DNA from: Choristoneura fumiferana
Taxonomy: Eukaryota; Arthropoda; Insecta; Lepidoptera; Tortricidae
NCBI RefSeq assembly: GCF_025370935.1
Contig: NC_133494.1
Location: 5,546,508-5,610,507 of the forward strand
Direction of reading: 5' to 3'
DNA length: 64,000 nt
The position numbers and the translations under genes are program-made. Positions 23,241-33,310 of this stretch are shown here, piece after piece. The notes beneath the pieces are model-generated. The model was not told where the DNA came from, did not search any database, and was given only the letters and a program-made list of their open reading frames with translations. Every line of letters begins with the position of its first letter. Position 1 is the first letter of the stretch.

Positions 23241-23381
23241 GGGGCTGTTTCACCATCCATTGATTAGCGTTAACCGACGGTTAAATGTGATGCCGTCTCC
23301 GTCTATTCGAACAAAACAAATAGAGACGGCATCACACCTAACTGCCAGTTAACACTAATCAATGCATGGTGAAACAGCCCC
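23241..23381. mobile_element. Palindromic MITE, GGGGCTGTTTCACCAT ends, ATA target
   Basis: The ends GGGGCTGTTTCACCAT and ATGGTGAAACAGCCCC are exact inverses. Inner arms GATTAGCGTTAAC / GTTAACACTAATC and GATGCCGTCTC / GAGACGGCATC pair. ATA flanks both sides (23238-23240, 23382-23384). It is a non-autonomous DNA element. Confidence 0.75.
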
Positions 23382-23640
23382 ATACTGTCATAAACATAAT
23401 ACATACATGGAAAATAAATTTTAATATCAGTATAGATAATTTTTGGTAATTATATTTTTTGTTGACTGTATTTGCTTGCATTGCCATTTAATCTGCACAT
23501 TGTACCATATGGATTGTTTGTGTTCCAAATAAACAAAATAAAATATGTAAATAAATATGTACTTTCTCATTTGTAGGTATTTATTTAAGCACTTACATAA
23601 TATGAATACAGCAAGTTAAATAAAAGCTTGTAGAAACAGA

Positions 23641-23710
23641 GGGCCTACTCCGAAATTCTAAAAACGGAGTTCGTATCGTACCGTCCCTCTCACCCGTAAG
23701 TAGTAGCCCC
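23641..23710. mobile_element. Palindromic GGGCTACTACGAAACTCGAAG MITE, copy 3 (deleted)
   Basis: GGGCCTACTCCGAAATTC at the left end and TAGTAGCCCC at the right end remain. The core is mostly lost. Confidence 0.5.
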
Positions 23711-24979
23711 ACAGTTCGTATTTATCGTGCTCTCTTAATAAGTTTCAGTTGGTACCTAGCGCACAGCCGTTTTGACATTTGTCATTAATAATAAAGTTCC
23801 ATATTAATCGGAGATATTAATGAATAAGAAAATATCACTCATATAATACAATAATTGATTGAAGCTACGGGTGCCGTCGTACCTATTCTGATTGAGATAC
23901 GACTTTTCCCAATGGAAATAGATTATGTATACACTGTCTGCCGGTAACAATTCAGGTGTAAAACTTTGAGAACTTCCGCGGAGGCTCGTGAGGTATGTTC
24001 CGCGCGTGTCCCGTTCACACCTGCGGCGCGCGCGCAGCGATATCGGCCCTCTCTCTCGCGCACTACTGACACCATTCCGACACGCCACTCAGGATTATCC
24101 GACTCGCTTATACATTAGAAAAGCTTACGTTAGCGCAAGTTACATGTACAATTCTTATATAATCGGTACAAAATAAAATTTACCCTAAATTTTTTAGGGA
24201 TGGTTGGTATTGGATTAAAATATTTTTGGTCTAAATAAAACATCGAAAAATTACAAGTAGGTAGGTAATTAAAATTCTGATCTGATCCGTCTCTTATTTT
24301 TCAGGGGTTGCTACTTGTATTAAAATAAGATAATGTATGTCGTAATGTCTTGTTTGTTGGTAGCCATAATACTTACAGGGAATTTTAGGACATCAAGTTG
24401 ATTGATATGCATACTTCTTATGCTTGTTTCTTTGTAATTTCTAAAACATACTTACTTATTTAAGTAATGAAAAAGAAAATATTTATTCAATGTACAATAA
24501 AATATTTTTCCTTCGGTTGACATGAAATCACTAAATTCCCAATTTCCCTCGAAACGATGGCAACCGTGGCGTACTCGTTACTTCGGCGGAGGCAATGCTC
24601 CCGCGCCGGCTTCAACAAAAATAAGAAACGAGAGAAAAAAGTGGTATTTCTGTGGAATAACGACCGGCCGATCGCATGGTTACGATCGATGCTGTCGCTG
24701 TATCGATATTAACTTTAATAGCTTAGCAGAGCCTGGCAGTCAGTTTTGATGGCACTCATAAATTACGCTGAAAAAGTCTATGAATGCAAATTACTACGTA
24801 AATACTGAAACTACTTATTTATTCAATCCCCTCGACTATTTCATAAACTAAATAATTCAAGGAAAGAGGTTATTAATTAGTTATGTAATTTCCATATCGA
24901 TGGAAAACTGGAGAGCAAAGCGCATAGGGCAACTGACACAAAAATAAAACATGACACAATAGCCGAAACACAGTGACCC
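23711..24979. other. Non-coding stretch
   Basis: A CpG-rich patch lies at 23980-24070. The ATG-initiated 75-codon frame at 24522-24749 matches no family I recognise. No splice structure was found. Confidence 0.3.
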
Positions 24980-25190
24980 ATCAAGCTTTTTTTGCTGACT
25001 TTACCATTTATTTACTTTACTTGCATTATCATCTAAATCACATTTCCATACAATTAAAATCGATGTCATTAACCGTTGAAGAGTACCGTTCTGCGGAGAC
25101 GATCCTCCTGGCGTACCATCAGAATTTCACTATAAAGTTTTGTACCTATTGTCACCAGATTTATAGTACCTATTCGAAAAATGGTTTGCA
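24980..25190 (+). mobile_element. CAAGCTTTT repeat, partial copy
   Basis: It starts ATCAAGCTTTTTTTGCTGAC and contains CATTAACCGTTGAAGAGTAC and TGCGGAGACGATCCTCCTGG, shared with 36734-37051 and 37403-37698. Confidence 0.6.
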
Positions 25191-25350
25191 AATTTAACAC
25201 CTTAACAAACATACGAACGCGAGACTTGTAAAAAGGTGAGCTTCAAGTCTGTGGTTATGTATCGTGATATGTTATGGGAACTATAATCTTTGCAACGCCG
25301 TATATGTAACGATAATGCACTTGACGGAAATTGGACTCATGTAAATGTTA

Positions 25351-25593
25351 CACAAACACACACACAAACATCACGCCTGTATTCCCAAAGGGGGTAGGCA
25401 GAGCACACGAAACGTTACCGCTTCGGAGCCACTTTTAGCAATTTTAGGTTTTAAGTATGACAAAAACGGTACAATAGTGACAGATTGTTAGCCTGTCGCC
25501 TTCGGTATACCTTAACCTAAATCCTCAGTCGCCTCTTACGACATCCACGGATGAAATGGAGAGCTCTAATTCTAACCCGACACCACACGGGTG
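25351..25593. repeat. Inverted copy of the 17812-18051 repeat
   Basis: It begins with (CA)n, then CATCACGCCTGTATTCCCAA and GTCGCCTCTTACGACATCC, and ends TCTAACCCGACACCACACGG. Confidence 0.6.
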
Positions 25594-26451
25594 TAAATGT
25601 TACCTTGTCTTTTGTTGGAACGTCGTATTACCCTGAGGCAAATGGAGAAATTATTTATAAAACAAATATTTTCACCTATCTAAAAAATGCTAACCACGAA
25701 TAGCAAGATTGATATACAGTTCAAGTGTCTACTCTTAAATTTGTAAAACGTCATTTAGGTACTAATTATTTTTTACGTAGGATATCTTTAGCTATATTTA
25801 CTAATCTCTACAAAGGATCTATGTAGAAGCATGATTGTTACAGTAGAAACGAGTTGCTAGCCGATAACGATTAACGAAGCGACCTGTGAGAACGCTGGCA
25901 CCTCAATCCGTCAAACGTTAATCATCGTTCAAGTTTCGAAACCAATTCGAAAACTTACACGACTTTGAAGCAACTTAAATTACAAACAACGTTAAGGCTT
26001 CGCGCCCACGAGCACAAACATTACAAACAATCTCGATACCGGCTCGAAAGGTTCCCCGTTAACAAGTTTCGAGTTTATCGTATCAAGCGATGGATCTTCA
26101 ACAATCGAAACCTTTCGGAACCAACCAAACTCAAACGAGACAGAGTCGATATTGTAATGTTCCATTTCTTGCTGACTCTCCTTTGAGAAACCTCTTTAAA
26201 ATAACTTCGTGCCCACAATAGAACTCGGCGTCTTCAATTTGATCGGGTGAATCGATTGTCATTCGGTCGGGTCGTTTGAAGCGTAAATCTAGTTATTACG
26301 ACCAATTTCATAATGCGTTTTGAAAGCTTTTTAAAACACGTCGCTCAAGTCTGACGGGACTGTTTGTTTAACGTCATAAAGTGTTTTTGAAGAGTAGCTG
26401 GAATTCTTGGGCGCACACTATAAAAATAGTCCTTTCCTTGACACTATTTTA
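25594..26451. other. Non-coding stretch
   Basis: No gene recognised. The open frame at 25965-26186 has no identifiable domain. Confidence 0.3.
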
Positions 26452-26794
26452 AGCGAGTTGCCTATGAAAATGCCCTATAAGCAGAATATCTAAAAAGCAA
26501 GATGTCTGAGAAGCTAGGTGTTATATAAGCAGAATATCTAAAAAACAAGATGCCGAGAAGCTAGGTGCCCTATAAGCTGGATACCTTAAAAGCAAGATAT
26601 CTCAGAAGCATTATTCACTATAGACCTCCCTTCACTCGTCGTACCGAATAACACACCTAATAATAACAATAATAATAGTAGGTATACCCACTATTAAACT
26701 ACAATTTGCAGCTGTTTTAATTAACAGGCAATTAGTCTTTTAGACATTCAACTACTTAGACATTTTAGGCATCTTGCTTTGTAGGCAACTCGCT
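26452..26794. mobile_element. MITE with AGCGAGTTGCCTA ends and internal minisatellite
   Basis: AGCGAGTTGCCTA at the left and TAGGCAACTCGCT at the right are exact inverses. From 26473 to about 26615 there are three imperfect ~43-bp units built on TATAAGCAGAATATCTAAAA and GCAAGATGTCTGAGAAGC. The right flank repeats the GGCATCTTGC word in inverse. There is no transposase frame. Confidence 0.6.
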
Positions 26795-27196
26795 CAAAAA
26801 GTGTTTTAATTTTATTCTAAAAGAAGCACCACTCTCATTAGCATCCTGATCTGGTCCAGGCATATACGGTAAGGTAGCGGATCCATCAATCTTGCTCGTT
26901 GTAAATTAAAAGCAAGAGGCATCCAGCCATTAACGTGATGAGCGAATTAGGCGTTCCCCCAACGCATTTTGATAATTAGAGACGGCACATCCGCTAATAT
27001 ATCTAATTGGCGAGATGAAGATTTATATAATTACTTAATTTACCTTGTAGTTCATGGCAAGTCAAGGAAATTAATTAGGAAACTAGTTTTCTCTAACCTC
27101 GACGGTAGTGGTAAGAAAGAATTAAAGCAGCTCCTTGGGATACGCATTCACCATAGCGCAAGGATGTAGAGCGGTGTGCGAAGATACTCACTAAGA
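26795..27196. other. Non-coding stretch
   Basis: Nothing recognised. Confidence 0.3.
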
Positions 27197-27333
27197 CCTA
27201 GGCCGCACTACGGCTCAACCGCTGCGGTTTTTAACCGCGTGACTTTGTGAATCAAGTAAACTAATGCAAGTGGCCGCACTGGCGGCTTTAAGTTTAAAAA
27301 AAACCCGGCGGTTTAGCCGTAGCACGGCCTAGG
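27197..27333. mobile_element. Palindromic MITE with CCTAGGCCG ends
   Basis: CCTAGGCCGCACTACGGCTC pairs with the inverse of GAGCCGTAG-like right-arm sequence (TTTAGCCGTAGCACGGCCTAGG). It is 137 bp and non-coding. No target duplication could be fixed. Confidence 0.6.
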
Positions 27334-27837
27334 CCTAATAAAGAAAGCAACGCTGAGCTAGACTAGGAAAATTAAGGCGCTGTACGTAGTGAAAACTACA
27401 ATTTTAGAAAATATTTAAAATATACTTACACAATACTTACAACTGCAATTTTTTTATATGTGTATTTTCAGTCTATTAGCTAGTTTTTGACTTCATCAAA
27501 AACACGATTGCTGACAAAAACCTCGATAGATTATTTTTTTGAAAAAGAGCCTTCATTTACACGTTAAACCAAATATTATGAAAAATATTATGAATATCAA
27601 CACAAAATTTGCTTTATTAAATAGTTTTTTAGCAGATTTAGATTTATGCTTCATAGATTTTCGATAGGTTGAGTACATCAATCATACCAATTTATTTCGT
27701 CTTTGGCAAAATAAAACGGTTCTAGCGCGCGGCGGCGGCGAAGTATTGCCCAGTCGCCAGTACACGCGTGTACGTAGTCGACGACGGACCTGTGCACATT
27801 TTTCTAACGCGCTAGTACTACTTTGAGAGCAAATAAT

Positions 27838-27929
27838 ATGGGTAATCGCAGTATTAAAAAAGTTAAGCGAAAGAGGAAACGCATAAGTGAACTCAGAGCA
27901 CATATGAGAAGCATTAGAGTACCTAAACG
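27838..27929 (+). CDS. Possible orphan first coding exon (basic peptide)
   Basis: An ATG preceded by a CpG-rich stretch (27720-27830) opens 30 codons of a strongly basic peptide (MGNRSIKKVKRKRKRISE..., about half K/R). It ends at AAACG followed by the strong donor GTAAGT at 27930. A plausible acceptor (TTTAATTGCAG) lies at 28669-28679, and splicing there keeps the frame for 13 more codons before a stop. Very basic N-termini are usual for the Mutator/YqaJ-type proteins such as the one at 31.9-38 kb. Whether this is a real exon, the start of another gene or chance cannot be settled here. No domain is recognised. Confidence 0.3.
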
Positions 27930-27981
27930 GTAAGTACCTACCACACACTAATCGACCGGCCGGAGTCGGGCCGAGTCAGCA

Positions 27982-28322
27982 GGGCTACTACGAAACTCCA
28001 AACTCAAAGTTCGTGCCGTGCGGTCCCTCTCGCTCTCGTACTAAATAGTCAGTGGCGTAGCTAGGTAACCTAGGGCCCTGGGGCAAATAAAAAAATGGGC
28101 CCACTGCTATCAAAACTGGTAAGGTTTTTTGAAGTAAAATCATTATATATACAAATACTTTCTAAGCAACTTTATCATCAGCTATAAAGCAGAATTTCGA
28201 GGGCCCCTGAGCTTGAGGGCCCGGGGCACTTCGCCGCCTAGCCCCTTGGTAGCTACGCCACTGTAAATAGTATAAGTATCAGAGGGACCGCAACCCACGA
28301 ACTTCGAGTTTCGTAGTAGCCC
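27982..28322. mobile_element. Palindromic GGGCTACTACGAAACTCGAAG MITE, copy 4, split
   Basis: The left half is 27982-28049 and the right half is 28264-28322, with a hAT-like element between them. Removing the insert and one copy of TAAATAGT restores a complete copy like 28488-28614. Confidence 0.75.
28050..28263. mobile_element. hAT-like MITE with perfect 8-bp target duplication
   Basis: The ends are CAGTGGCGTAGCTA and TAGCTACGCCACTG. TAAATAGT flanks both sides (28042-28049 and 28264-28271). An 8-bp duplication and CA-G/CTG termini fit the hAT superfamily. The 214-bp interior is palindromic in part (GGGCCCTGGGGC / GCCCCTGAGC...) and non-coding. A relative with ends AGTGGCGTAGCGTGGG is at 55900-56022. 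Confidence 0.8.
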
Positions 28323-28487
28323 TGCTGAGCGGAGTTCATATTTCACATTCGTACTACGACCGCAAGCTGGTTGGCGCTCACGGATGCGGACGGCTTCGTC
28401 CAGATTCTACCGCGACTGCCATAGGTACAAATTGTAGGCACGTTGTATAACCTATACTACTCACGGCGAACATGCGGCGAACCTTGC

Positions 28488-28614
28488 GGCTACTACGAAA
28501 CTCGAAGTTCGTATCGTACCGTCCCTCTCGCTCTCGTATTAAATAGTATAAGTGTCAAAGGGACCGCACGACACGAACTTCGAGTTTCAAGTTTCGTAGT
28601 AGCCTTGCTTGATC
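28488..28614. mobile_element. Palindromic GGGCTACTACGAAACTCGAAG MITE, copy 5
   Basis: It is complete: GGCTACTACGAAACTCGAAG, core CTCTCGTATTAAATAGTATA, and right arm CACGAACTTCGAGTTTC... GTAGTAGCC. Confidence 0.7.
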
Positions 28615-29252
28615 CCTTTGTCAGATTCACTGACATTTCTGATAGTGACACAACAGTTTCAATTTTCTCATTTAATTGCAGGCAAAGGTCAATATCTCGC
28701 ATTCAGCCAAGTTATTTAACATAAATTATTTTAATAAAATAAGATGGTCGCATTTGGTTGCACTCCAACTGGAACTGGAATCCGGCTGCAAAATGGGAGT
28801 TATTGCGCAGTTAGTGCAACTGCATCAGCACTGCACCCGACTGTCAGAGGACTGCCATTTTAGGCAATCGGAGTGCAGTTCTTACGCAGTTCTGATGTAG
28901 TTCTGAACTTCGGATTTTTAACTGCGTTTCTAAAACCTCTTATTGAAAAAAAAAATAAAAAAAATGGAATATCTGTCTTGCTCCTCCGCGAATTAGTGAG
29001 GCCAAGTCGTGGAAAACAGCTACGTGTGAGTTGCAAAAAATGTTTTTTCATGCAACCTCTTATTGCTTCTGGTTTCTGGTGTTCTGACTTGTATTTTTGT
29101 ATTGATGCAATAACTACTTTACGCATACTCATAATCTTTATATCTGTCAAAGTTGTTCTGTGCGCTAAGACATATTTTTTATCTTTGGCTACAGCTCGCA
29201 CATGTTTCTTAGAACATAAAATAAATAAAATAAAATAAATATCACGAGAAAT
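28615..29252. other. No supported gene
   Basis: Overlapping frames of 113 codons (minus) and 121 codons (plus) at 28860-29238 face each other and resemble no family I can name. The minus frame is basic and begins at an ATG, and could be a transposon scrap. Confidence 0.25.
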
Positions 29253-29527
29253 TTCACACCTATTGACCTAGTCCCAAAGTAAGCTTAGCAAAGCTTGTGT
29301 TATGGGTACTAAGAACATGGTTCCTACATTCATTTTTTTGACTGTATGGTTTGGGTAAGGGTTGTATACTGTAGTTTTAAAGTATTACATTTTGAAAAAG
29401 TGACTCTCTGCCAAGTTTCTTGCTGCGCATTTTTCCTGGCAATGATGGTCTTTCCGAAAGCGCTGGTAGTTTAAAAAATTGCGCCCATTGCGGCCTATTT
29501 ACTGAATAAACGATTTGATTTGATTTG
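29253..29527 (+). repeat. LINE 3' end fragments with (TTTGA)n tail
   Basis: The first piece is CACCTATTGACCTAGTCCCA ... TGTGTTATGGGTACTAAG. The second ends TTGCGCCCATTGCGGCC, then TGAATAAACG and ATTTGATTTGATTTG. The AATAAA plus short terminal repeat is the normal 3' end of moth non-LTR elements. Confidence 0.55.
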
Positions 29528-30840
29528 TTAAAAGTGAACAGACAACTTTTTCTTTACTGTTTTATTATATGTATAGATTTGCCTAGCTTGTAATCTAGAT
29601 TTTCAGATTAAAATAAAATTGTTTTTTTTTTAATTTGTATTGATCTATTTATGTATTTTCATTTCGTCTGTCTACCTATTCAGTCACCTACATTACAAAT
29701 TAAACTGTGGGCATGAAGAGGCATAAATTATTTCTTTATTACCAAGACTATTTACATTAAACGAAGAATTTCTTAATTAAACCGAAAATTGTGTAATTAT
29801 AATTTTAACGAAAAATCCGGAACTCACATTAACCAGAATACGGATACGAACAGAATAAGGCCGTCAACGGGCTGCGTGACAGACGCGCGGTGCGTTGCGC
29901 TGGACGCCCCGCATTCGCCTCCGCCGCGTCGTCTGCTTCACCCCTCAAATACCGAAAATTCTTCTATAAGCGCGCCTTAAGAGTCCGCAGCAAGTAGCGC
30001 TCAACTCCGCGTTGAGATCACGCGCTAACGCTTTAAAATGTTGTTGTTTCACCTAGAGTAAGACAGGGCGCTAGAAAGAAAGCAAGAGCGCGCTAGCGGG
30101 AAGGCGGAGCTAGAGACATGTCACAGTAACAATATTGCAGTAAAATATCTTCATACAATGGTGAAATTATTGCAGTATCTAAGTAGAATATAACAGTAGA
30201 ACATCTCCAGACCAAGATTATAATATATACAGCGCGGGAGGGCAGCTACCGGCTAGGATATTATTTGGCGTTCCAAAAACGTAAATGTACATTACACTAC
30301 ACATTACGCTGTAAAACTTTTTTACTGCCCATGGTGAGTACACAATTTTACGTCTTCACCTTGCCAGAAAGTGGGTTTTACCATACGCATAGCGGGCGGT
30401 AAAACTCACATTATGGCCAGGTGTGGCGTAATAGTACATTATGTCTTAAGGGCGGTTAATAAGAAATTACGAACGAGAGTATTAGAAGCTCAAAGTCAAA
30501 GACTGAGGACTAGGTCGATGTTCATAATTATAGTACCGCCCGTGCGACTTACAATGTTTTCATCACATTTGCGAGTAAAATTGTATATGTGTAAAAGAAA
30601 AATATTATTGTTACAAAAATTGCCGATACCGCTGGTGCAGTTCTTGGCAGCGCCAGCTACCAGCCGCCCTCCGCCTCCCGCAGCATGTGCCTGACATGCG
30701 TGCACGAGGTCCTCCTGCTAGTCGTGCAGAACCTGCGCGCGCAGCAGTATTAGTACGCGCAACAACTCATAACGCCAAAAAAAGGCCCTTAGGTTTTATT
30801 AAGGACTGCAACCAAGTTAGCCTGCAGCTTACGACACTGT
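29528..30840. other. Non-coding stretch with GC-rich patches
   Basis: No gene recognised. CTTAAGAGTCCGCAGCAAG at 29977-29995 recurs inverted at about 38734-38752. GC-rich patches lie at 29880-29940 and 30640-30760. Confidence 0.3.
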
Positions 30841-31745
30841 TTACGAGCAAGTGTGATGAAATAGTATATTGTACAACAAAAGCATAAAACGAGCAATTTT
30901 ACCCGAGACGTTCATATAGCCACCCGAGCCACGGCGAGGGTGGATAGAAACGTCGAGGGGAAAATGGGCTCAATGCTAGAGTTTTACACTCTGCTTTTCA
31001 CTTCGCTTGCGAAGAAATGAAATAGCAATAGTAAAAATAAATGTTCACTTATTTTGTACCTTTTATTTTTCATGCTTTACTATATTAGTTTTATTGATTT
31101 ATTTTCATCGATTTGATTGATTTTTAGGTGTAAAAAAATAAAAAAATATGTAGAAACTCTTTTGTTTGTGGTTTCACACCTTGATTGCCTTGACCTTAGA
31201 CGAAGATTCTACTTTATGCACTAGAGCATAAAAAGTTATTGTATGTTGCCTAGATGCAGCATGAACACGCACTTTACGAGCATGAGAAGTGAAATAGTCG
31301 ATTGTACAACAAGAGCATAAAACGAGCCATTTTACGACGTTTACGATTTTAAGACGTTCGTTCCGGTACGGCGAGGGTGGATAGACACGTCGAGGGAAAA
31401 ATGGGTTTAATGCTCGAGTTTTACACTGCTTTTTACTTCGATTAATTCGAGGAAATAGCAACAGTGGAAACAATGGTTCACTTACTATGTTTCTTTTATT
31501 TTTCATGAATTACTATATACATAATTCTATTTTTTTATTTATTGATTTATTTTGATTGATTTGGTTAATTTTTAGTTTTATATAAATAAATAAAAAAGTT
31601 AAAAACTTTCTGTTTGTGGCTGGTTGACACCTGATTAGCTTGGTCTTAGACAAAGATTTTATTTTATGCACTAGAGCATAAAAAGTCATTTTATGTCGCT
31701 TAATCTCAGCATAAAAACGAACTTTACGAGCATGAGAAGTGAAAA
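30841..31745. repeat. Tandem dimer of a ~440-bp satellite-like unit
   Basis: Unit starts at 30841 (ACGAGCAAGTGTGATGAAAT), 31276 (ACGAGCATGAGAAGTGAAAT) and a partial at 31726. Shared words include CGGCGAGGGTGGATAGA, ATGGGC/TTCAATGCT, TTTATTTTTCATG and ATGCACTAGAGCATAAAAAG. The unit lengths are about 435 and 450 bp. It ends just before the 3' end of the Mutator/YqaJ gene. Confidence 0.65.
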
Positions 31746-31837
31746 GTATAATATCTATAGACTACAACATCAACTTGATTGGACACATTGAAGATTGGGT
31801 GTATTGAATAAAATAAAAAAAGTCATACAATATTGTG

Positions 31838-31843
31838 TTTTAT
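31838..31843 (-). promoter_or_regulatory. AATAAA polyadenylation signal for the Mutator/YqaJ gene
   Basis: TTTATT on the plus strand is AATAAA on the minus strand, about 37 nt after the stop codon of the reconstructed reading frame (stop at 31880-31882). Confidence 0.5.
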
Positions 31844-31879
31844 TTTTTAATACATACAAGTATGAAAATTCGCTTATTT

Positions 31880-32812
31880 TTAAGAACTCTCTCGTATCGG
31901 TAACTTTCTAGGTAGACGCGGATCTATAATTTCAGGTAGTATGCATTCCATGTAAAATTTTCTCAATTTATTTAATATGCTCTCCCAGAATCCTGTATCC
32001 TTTTCGATTTTTTCGAATAATATGCCTTTTGGAGTCCACACCACGAAGATACAGTATCTTTTTTTGTAATATTTAACTGACCTTGTACTTGATAAAAGTA
32101 GTTGTGATTTTGCTTCAGTTTTATTTTCTGAGGATCACTTTCGTCCAACACACAGAAAGTAATTTTTTTCTTTAAAATAGCTTCTGTTGGCGTCATATTT
32201 GCCGCCGAAGCTGGGCATTTGATCTCCACAATTGTTTCTTCGTCTATGACTCCGTCGGGACTCGCGCCTAAATACTGGTGTTCCTCGAGGATGTATAACC
32301 CACAAGGTGATACTTGCACTCCTAGTGCAGCTTCAGTCTCTTTTAAAGCGATGGGCTCATTCTCATTGCCGTATCTAGTAGCATCGCTACCTTTAAATTG
32401 CTATATAAGAGTGTTTTTATAATATTTTTACACGACGTGGCAGCTCTTCTCTTACATATTTGACCAAACACTGACGCAGTAAGGCGTATTTTTCGTTGTT
32501 TGATCCATTCAGGGTTCGTTGCCTGCCCAACGGTATCTTTTTGGATATTTTCAAGTTCTATTTTACTTTTTGAAAAGTCTGCTAAGAGTGCTTGTTTTCT
32601 TTTTTCGTAGTGCTCAACTTCCATATCTGGTTCTTTTTCGATATCACCGTAATGTTCATCGGGTCCTGCGATACGTTTTCTTCGTTTTGATTTTTTGTCT
32701 TGGCTTGATTTTCTTTTCGCCTTTTCTGCCTGCCTCTTCTCATACTTCTGCGTGTAAGTCCCCAGTTCTTCATTTTTTGTTAATACTTTACTCATGGTTG
32801 CTACAAGACTCC
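31880..32812 (-). pseudogene. YqaJ-type nuclease end of the Mutator/YqaJ gene
   Basis: The N-terminal part is a lysine-rich linker (KYEKRQAEKAKRKSSQDKKS). Then comes the YqaJ entry motif NPEWIKQRKIRLTASVFGQI, followed by GASPDGVI ... IVEIKCP, the PD-(D/E)xK catalytic core (Asp of PDG, Glu and Lys of EIK), and YYQVQGQLNIT-like YFYQVQGQLNI, the conserved Gln motif. The family acts as an exonuclease in phage recombination. In insects the domain is found fused behind a Mutator-like transposase. Three one-base slips are needed to read through: near 32812, at an AAA run near 32396, and at an A7 run near 32065. The catalytic residues themselves are intact. It ends ...KLPIRESS at 31880. Confidence 0.75.
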
Positions 32813-33310
32813 GGTGTTTCTTTTTGTAGCAGCTGCGTAGCAACGGGACTCATAAGATCCACGAAGGGAGTAATTTATTCGTTTGCCTCCTATAAATTTT
32901 GCGATTAGTGCATTAAACTGCTCAACAATATTGTTTGTTTGCCCCATAAGGAGACTTTCGGCATTGTTTAAAATAGGACTTATAGCGGTGTATATGTCAT
33001 ACCACAAGCCACAATCTTTCATTTGGCCTATGAAGTTTTCTTCGCCTGGTTTCGGGCCATTACAAAAATATGTTTTGCAGTTGGCATGCTCACCAAAAAC
33101 GTGGCAAGGCCCGTTTCGTAGGTCTTTTTTTAATTCATTTACTTTCTCAGTAAAAGTTTTCCCTTCCATTTTCGAAGAAAAGTCTATTGCTCCTTTAATT
33201 GCCTTTCGTAGTCGCAATATGTTATCATTTAGGCATTTCCTCATGATAATAGGGACAGGTCCTTGTTTATTTTCAGTTTTTTTTGTCAAATTTCTCAATT
33301 TAGTGCAATA
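32813..33310 (-). pseudogene. Mutator-like transposase, C-terminal half
   Basis: It continues the protein interrupted at 33311 by a mobile element. Visible parts are KLRNLTKKTENKQGPVP, a helical region (CLNDNILRLRKAIKGAID), a Cys/His cluster (GPCHVFGEHANCKTYFCNG) that may bind zinc, and NIVEQFNALIAKFIGGKRIN ... RGSYESRC, a conserved C-terminal block of this Mutator-type family. The frame is open over the whole segment. The family is related to eukaryotic MULE transposases, but in insects it is often annotated as a single-copy-like uncharacterised protein, so cellular use is possible. Confidence 0.75.

Noticed and set aside
28860..29238. Overlapping 113- and 121-codon frames on opposite strands
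   Set aside because: Neither matches a family I know, and both span A/T runs. I kept the region as unassigned rather than call a gene.
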